Position numbers and translations under genes: made by a program. From the NCBI GenBank assembly GCA_964007475.1, contig OZ023273.1:70371430-70435429 (forward strand): a stretch of 64,000 nucleotides of DNA. Reading direction: 5' to 3'. Below the pieces are notes generated by a model. The model searched no databases. It saw nothing but the letters and a program-made list of their open reading frames with translations, and was not told where the DNA came from. Positions 59,601 to 64,000 of the stretch are shown here, piece by piece; the stretch's first letter is position 1; each line of letters starts with the position of its first letter. The stretch is from Hybos culiciformis (lineage: Eukaryota > Arthropoda > Insecta > Diptera > Hybotidae).

Positions 59601-60768
59601 TAATAACATAATGCTGTTGTTAAAAGACTTTTTAAAATTAAATAAAAATTGTAAAACAGTAGCTCAAATGAAGTACGACTCCGTTTTCAACATATCAATT
59701 TAAATTTCTTTCGGGTAAACTTTTTATAGTCAATTATCATTCATATACTAATTTTTATCGACATCCGCTTTTAGACTTAAGTCCGAATCCTTGAACACAA
59801 TCGAAGGCTTAACATACTTCTATCATGCTCATATTAAACATTTTGTACATGTTCTCGGTAAAATTTGTATTTTTTTGACACTATCAAATATTTGTATTCT
59901 AGAATATTTTTATTAAAGAAAAAAAGTTTTAAGGTGAAGGACTAATTAATAAATAAATAAAAAACAATAAAATAAAATTAATATATAAATACCTATCATT
60001 AAAATTAAAAAAGTAAATCACGCCCAACACTATTGGACGTTACCTCAAAAACAAAATTGTTCCTACAATCTCTATCATCAACATCATAATCATGCAGAAA
60101 AATTTAGTAGTCAATCATCACAATCACCGTATCTCTGTTAACTCTGTTTATGTCAAAGCTTTTTTTGTAATTAATTTATATCAATAATGATTGTTTTTGG
60201 AACGTGAAATATGCATTTTTATATGTATTATTTATATATACCCATATTATATATACCTATTAATATTAATATTAAATATCTACGATTTAAATAGAAAGAA
60301 TAAACAATTGCAGCAGTTGTTAAAGAAAAAACAATCATATATGTGGGTACACGTGATTTGTGAAACTTATTTAAAAACTTAATAAATTCTTCTATAAAAT
60401 AGTTTGAAACAAAAAAGTTGATAGCTCACCTATATACTTATTTTCAATTTTACCTAGGTAAAATCTGATATAATGGGTATAATATTTTTTTAGGTCATTT
60501 ACATCAGCTATATGAATTAATAATGTTATGAAGTTCTCTTTTTCTATATAAAACAAATCAGAAGTTTTTAAGTAAGCTAATTAAGCTTAGTGTGTCGAAA
60601 CGAAATTTGTATATGAATATGTAAAGTATATACTTGCAAAAAAATTTTATAATATTATGTAGGTACAGTGAAAGTACTATCATCGTTTGCTTAGAATTTT
60701 CCATAATAAATTGATAATAAGATAATGCAATTCTACAACATAATGTAAACATATAATTTACTTTACAC
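56699..60768. other. AT-rich sequence, no confident gene
   Basis: The candidate exon end at 58133 is the only host-gene signal. A purine-rich GGAGGAGAGGAGAGAGAA patch lies at about 59245. The open frame at 57238-57525 (minus) has one hydrophobic segment but no family signal, and others are AT-driven. No bounded transposon was identified. Confidence 0.45.
58133..58190 (-). other. Candidate upstream exon ending in a strong splice donor
   Basis: Reading the minus strand, a relatively GC-richer stretch ends CATCGTAACG followed by gtaagttg, a near-consensus donor. In the phase required by the exon at 50854 it encodes a short open segment (PTTASQKSNWRSHRN). The frame is closed by a TAA near 58192, and no ATG or obvious AG acceptor is visible. 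It could be a 5' UTR-containing first exon, a coding exon with an unusual acceptor, or chance. No start codon for the long isoform is identified in the window. Confidence 0.33.
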
Positions 60769-62030
60769 AACTCCGGTGAGGCTTGTGTTGTTGCTTTGGA
60801 TATAGCTAAGGCTTTTGATCGAGTGTGGCACTCGGCCCTGATTTCTAAAGTTAAATCAATGGGTCTTGGATCAGACTTTGTCAATTGGATCAGCAACTTT
60901 TTGTCTGGCCGCTCTATTCGTGCTGTTGTGGATTGGTACAGGTCACATATTTTCAACATCAACTCCGGTGTACCCCAAGGGTGTGTTCTCTCACCAACCC
61001 TCTTTCTAATTTTCATTAATGATCTTCTGCAATCTACTCTAAACCCTATCCACAGCTTCGCCGATGACAGTAACTTGGTAGCAAGCTACGATTTTATTAA
61101 TAGGAAATCAGCATCCTCAAATGCGGTTACTACTAAACGAAACTTCTTGCAAAGTAGCATAAACCACGACCTTTCACAAATTGCTCAATGGGGTCTTCTC
61201 AACAGAGTTGAATTTAACGCATCCAAAACCCAATGCTGCCTAATTTCTAGAAAGCTGTCAACTTTCGAACCCCAATTTTCTTTTCAAGGAGAAAGTATTG
61301 CCAAATCTGGAAGCCTTGACATTTTAGTTTCGAAAATAACTAGCGATTTAAGCTGGAAAATTCATATTTTCGCAGCGTAAAGTCTTGGTTTTTTAAAAAG
61401 ATGTAAACAATACTTTCCCCCCTCTGATCTCTTAAACATTTACAAATTCTACATACGACCAAAATTAGAATACAATTCGCATATATGGGCTGGTGCTCCC
61501 AAAACCCATCTTGAATACCTGGGCAAAGTTCAGAGAAGAGCTATTAGATTGATAAACAACGACCAAACCACCAGCTCATTAATTTCACTCAACCACCGTC
61601 GTAATGTAGGTTCACTTTCCATTTTTTATAAATACCTTGTTGGAATGGATACGTGTTCCCTGGAAGTAAAGGCCCTACTTCCTCAACTTCAAGTATTTTC
61701 ACGCCAAACACGTACCGCTTCAACGTCACACCCATATTTTTTAAAAATTCCCAGATGTGATAGGACGAGCTTCGGAAATTCGTTTTTAATTCGTACCTCG
61801 CGAATGTGGAATGCTCTCCCATTAAAGTTGTTCCCGACAGCTGGTGGACGCTTGATTTACCACTTGCGCCGCTTTAAGAAAAGTGTAAATGTAAATGATT
61901 ACCTACTAACTGTCCCACTTTTTAATCCCGTCTAAACTTCCTGTCCTCATTACCACATCCATACTTCTTATAGTATAAAAGGTATCCCACCTAGTGATTT
62001 GGTAACTTTAATAAAAAAAAAAAAAAATAC
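60769..62030 (+). mobile_element. Non-LTR retrotransposon (LINE), 5'-truncated
   Basis: The copy begins inside reverse transcriptase (NSGEACVVALDIAKAFD), continues to the natural protein end at 61935 (PLFNPV), then a short 3' UTR with GGTATCCCACCTAGTGATTT, and a poly(A) tail at about 62016-62030. Another 3' fragment of the family is at 14158-14517. The family resembles Jockey/CR1-type reverse transcriptases. The target duplication is not clear. Confidence 0.9.
60775..61935 (+). pseudogene. LINE reverse transcriptase C-terminal half with one nonsense codon
   Basis: One frame runs from SGEACVV through DIAKAFDRVWH (RT palm, first catalytic Asp), VPQGCVLSPTLFLIFINDLL (motif B) and SFADDSNLVA (motif C with FADD, an accepted variant of YADD). 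It then continues to a thumb/C-terminal region with YIRPKLEYNSHIWAG and KVQRRAIRLI, and ends at 61935. The only interruption seen is a TAA at 61378-61380 (FAA*SLGF). The N-terminal endonuclease and the first RT motifs are missing through 5' truncation. Confidence 0.9.
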
Positions 62031-62279
62031 AATTTATTATTTTGTTTAATTCTAGTTTACGTCGGTTTTAGAGACTGTAGATTGTATTGTAATATTAAGT
62101 TTTGACAATCTTAAATGTGTTGTGATTTCGTACTTTTAATTTGAAGGAAAAAGTACAAAGTAAAAGTATAAATTATTTGTATACATATTTTTTATGATTA
62201 CACTTACCGGATTGCAATTAATTTATATTTTTTTATGTGATCTAGTTTTAAGTCTAATGTCGAGTCTAATCTTCTAATA

Positions 62280-62899
62280 TCTAATATATAAAAATGAAAA
62301 TTCTCTGTTTCTCTGTTTCTCTGTCCTCAATCACGCCTAAACCGCTGGACCGATTTTGCTGAAATTTTGAACTAACTTAAGTATCATTGGGGCACGAGAT
62401 GGTTATAGGGTACTAGAAAATTTGATCCGAGGCCCCGTCGAGGGGGGGGGGCTACCTTAAAAGCCGATTTTGCATTTAGGTATATTCCGATAAAATGTAG
62501 TGTTGGACCCGGAAAGTCTATTTAAAAATCTAGATATTGAAAGGCCCCCAATCGTTGTCCCAGGGTTTAATTGGGGGGCTATACAACAAATTTGGAATTT
62601 TGAAAATATGTAGCCTAGAGACCCGAGATGGTTATAGGGTACTAGAAATTTTTGATCCGAGTGACCGACGGGGGGCTGGTTACATTAGAAGTCGGTTTTG
62701 CAATTTAGGTATATTCCGATAAAATATTATAGCGTTGGACCCAAATCGACTATTTAGAAGACTGGATGTGTTGAGGCACCGGGAAGTGGCTATTTAACAA
62801 ATTTAGAATTTTTTTTTTTTAGTGTACAAAATCTGGATTAAAGTCTTTTGATATTAATATAAATTCGGGACTACCGTGCGAAGCCGGGTATTCGACTAG
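62280..62899 (+). mobile_element. Non-autonomous Helitron-like element
   Basis: It starts TCTAATATATAAAAATGAAA and ends GAAGCCGGGTATTCGACTAG. It lies between A (62279) and T (62900), so the TC...CTAG ends and A|T target fit Helitrons. The early CGCTGGACCGATTTTGCTG phrase is common in insect Helitron families. Internally a segment of about 240 bp is duplicated: GAGATGGTTATAGGGTACTA occurs at about 62388 and 62625, and TTTAGGTATATTCCGATAAA at about 62476 and 62704. No Rep/helicase is encoded, and the open frame at 62537-62722 is incidental. Confidence 0.83.
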
Positions 62900-62900
62900 T

Positions 62901-64000
62901 GCATTATAATTTGAACTTCATTTTAGCTAAATAAACAAAAAAGATGCAAATAAATAAATGTTATTGACGTATGTAAGTATAAATTTAGATACCCTTTAAT
63001 TGATAAAAACGTGATTTTTGAGCGTCAATATGAATGGTCTTTCTCAGAATTTACTATAGTACTATACTATACATACATATTTGATACATATATAATAGTT
63101 GAGATTTGTTAATCTTTGAACTACATTATTACCATTTTATATGAATGAATTATGTTAGCATTTTATATGAAGGAATTATGTATTGTGTTGGATACGGTGT
63201 GTATGTGTTATGTACATATGTAAATGTAATTAATATTATAATAATAATTAACGCTTAATTCTAAATTGAAAAATATCTTAGAATTCAAAATTAGAAAATT
63301 TGGAAATTATAGTTCATAATGTTTCGAAACATAAAGGTTCAATTTGCAATTCTTAAAAAAATATTTTTATGACAAACTGATTGTCAATAACAGTACTATA
63401 TATAGATACTATATATATGTATATGTATATGTACTTTTTATAATGGATTTTGTTTTTTTATAACCAAAATTTCATCATAATAAGATTTTCCGTTTCTGTT
63501 AAAAAAAAAAATTCATCAAAAATAAACCTTAATTCAAATTTTATTTATAATTTTATTTCTGTTGTGAAGTGAAACTACAGAGATATTTTATATCTATGTA
63601 GTTAAGTTTTTAATATCCTTGTTGAACAGTTACTTAGTAATATCAGCCATTATAATCATAATGTAAATTGAAATTTTATCACTATACTTTGAAATTGTAA
63701 AGATCTTAAATATCAGCAGATTCTGTTGTTGTTATTTCCTTTTTGTCATTTTTTTTTTATTATTATAGAATCGATTGTTATTATATATATTGTATTTCCT
63801 TTTTACTGAGAAACATTATTGCATAATAATTTTGCAGTAAAATTTTGTTCCATTGCATTCAGGTAAACTTTTTTTTTGTTTATAATTAAATAATTTCGTA
63901 TGAAAATTTTCCATTAAAAACTAGGTAGGTATATTTTTTGAATTGCACAAAAAATTTTCTGCAAGCTTTTTTCATCACATATTATATTTTGAGTAGATTT
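62901..64000. other. AT-rich flank, no gene seen
   Basis: No coding, RNA or bounded repeat signal was recognised up to the window edge. Confidence 0.5.

Noticed and set aside
60558..61016. 152-codon minus-strand open frame
   Set aside because: Antisense shadow of the LINE reverse transcriptase and its flank.
1..64000. CRISPR array, prokaryotic operons, or a viral genome
   Set aside because: Introns, LINE/LTR/DNA transposons and base composition are those of an animal nuclear genome; no regularly spaced short repeat array was seen.

Overview
The window is eukaryotic nuclear DNA. It is very AT-rich, has spliced minus-strand exons with GT/AG borders, and is dense in transposons. The one recognisable host gene has an insect-type protein sequence, so the source is almost certainly an insect. 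I cannot fix the order from the sequence alone.

Host gene: all supported host coding exons lie on the minus strand and fit one large gene, the AMP-activated protein kinase gamma subunit (Drosophila SNF4Agamma/loechrig). Two upstream exons lie at 50.7-50.9 and 50.1-50.2 kb. A 1.3 kb alternative first coding exon lies at 9.3-10.6 kb. Two shared exons lie at 6.3-6.4 and 5.3-6.0 kb. Both alternative N-termini end in phase 0 and can join the same phase-0 acceptor at 6447. The conserved CBS-domain exons lie beyond the left edge. Everything else between about 1 and 58 kb is therefore intron, including an intron of nearly 44 kb (50101 to 6448) in the long form. Three RFx[V/I/L] motifs in the upstream exons, and one more in the alternative exon, make the variable N-terminus the most interesting biological lead.

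Mobile DNA fills the introns. From left to right: a hAT C-terminal remnant (3.5-4.1 kb); a decayed MITE (13.0 kb); a 5'-truncated LINE tail (14.2-14.5 kb); a Ty3/gypsy LTR element (15.2-21.1 kb) that lacks its reverse transcriptase/RNase H and carries a piggyBac-type MITE, a mariner and a 1.4 kb CAAAG-ended element; a 2.4 kb fold-back structure (21.5-23.9 kb) holding a hAT MITE; a 2.1 kb DNA transposon of unclear class (25.4-27.5 kb); an internally deleted P-like element (29.2-31.0 kb); several MITEs of about 400 bp (34.5, 35.3, 39.2 kb); a 171-nt near-perfect hairpin (36.2 kb); a 780-bp hAT element (36.5-37.3 kb); a small MITE (46.5 kb); a 5.2 kb Tigger/pogo transposon (51.5-56.7 kb) whose 5' leader contains at least four other insertions and a GTTACG tandem array; a 5'-truncated LINE (60.8-62.0 kb); and a Helitron-like element (62.3-62.9 kb).

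The remaining DNA is AT-rich intron with no coding signal that I can defend. Target-site duplications were read directly for most elements and agree with the assigned families: TTAA for piggyBac-like, TA for mariner/Tigger, 8 bp for hAT and P, TTA/TAA for PIF/Harbinger-like MITEs.
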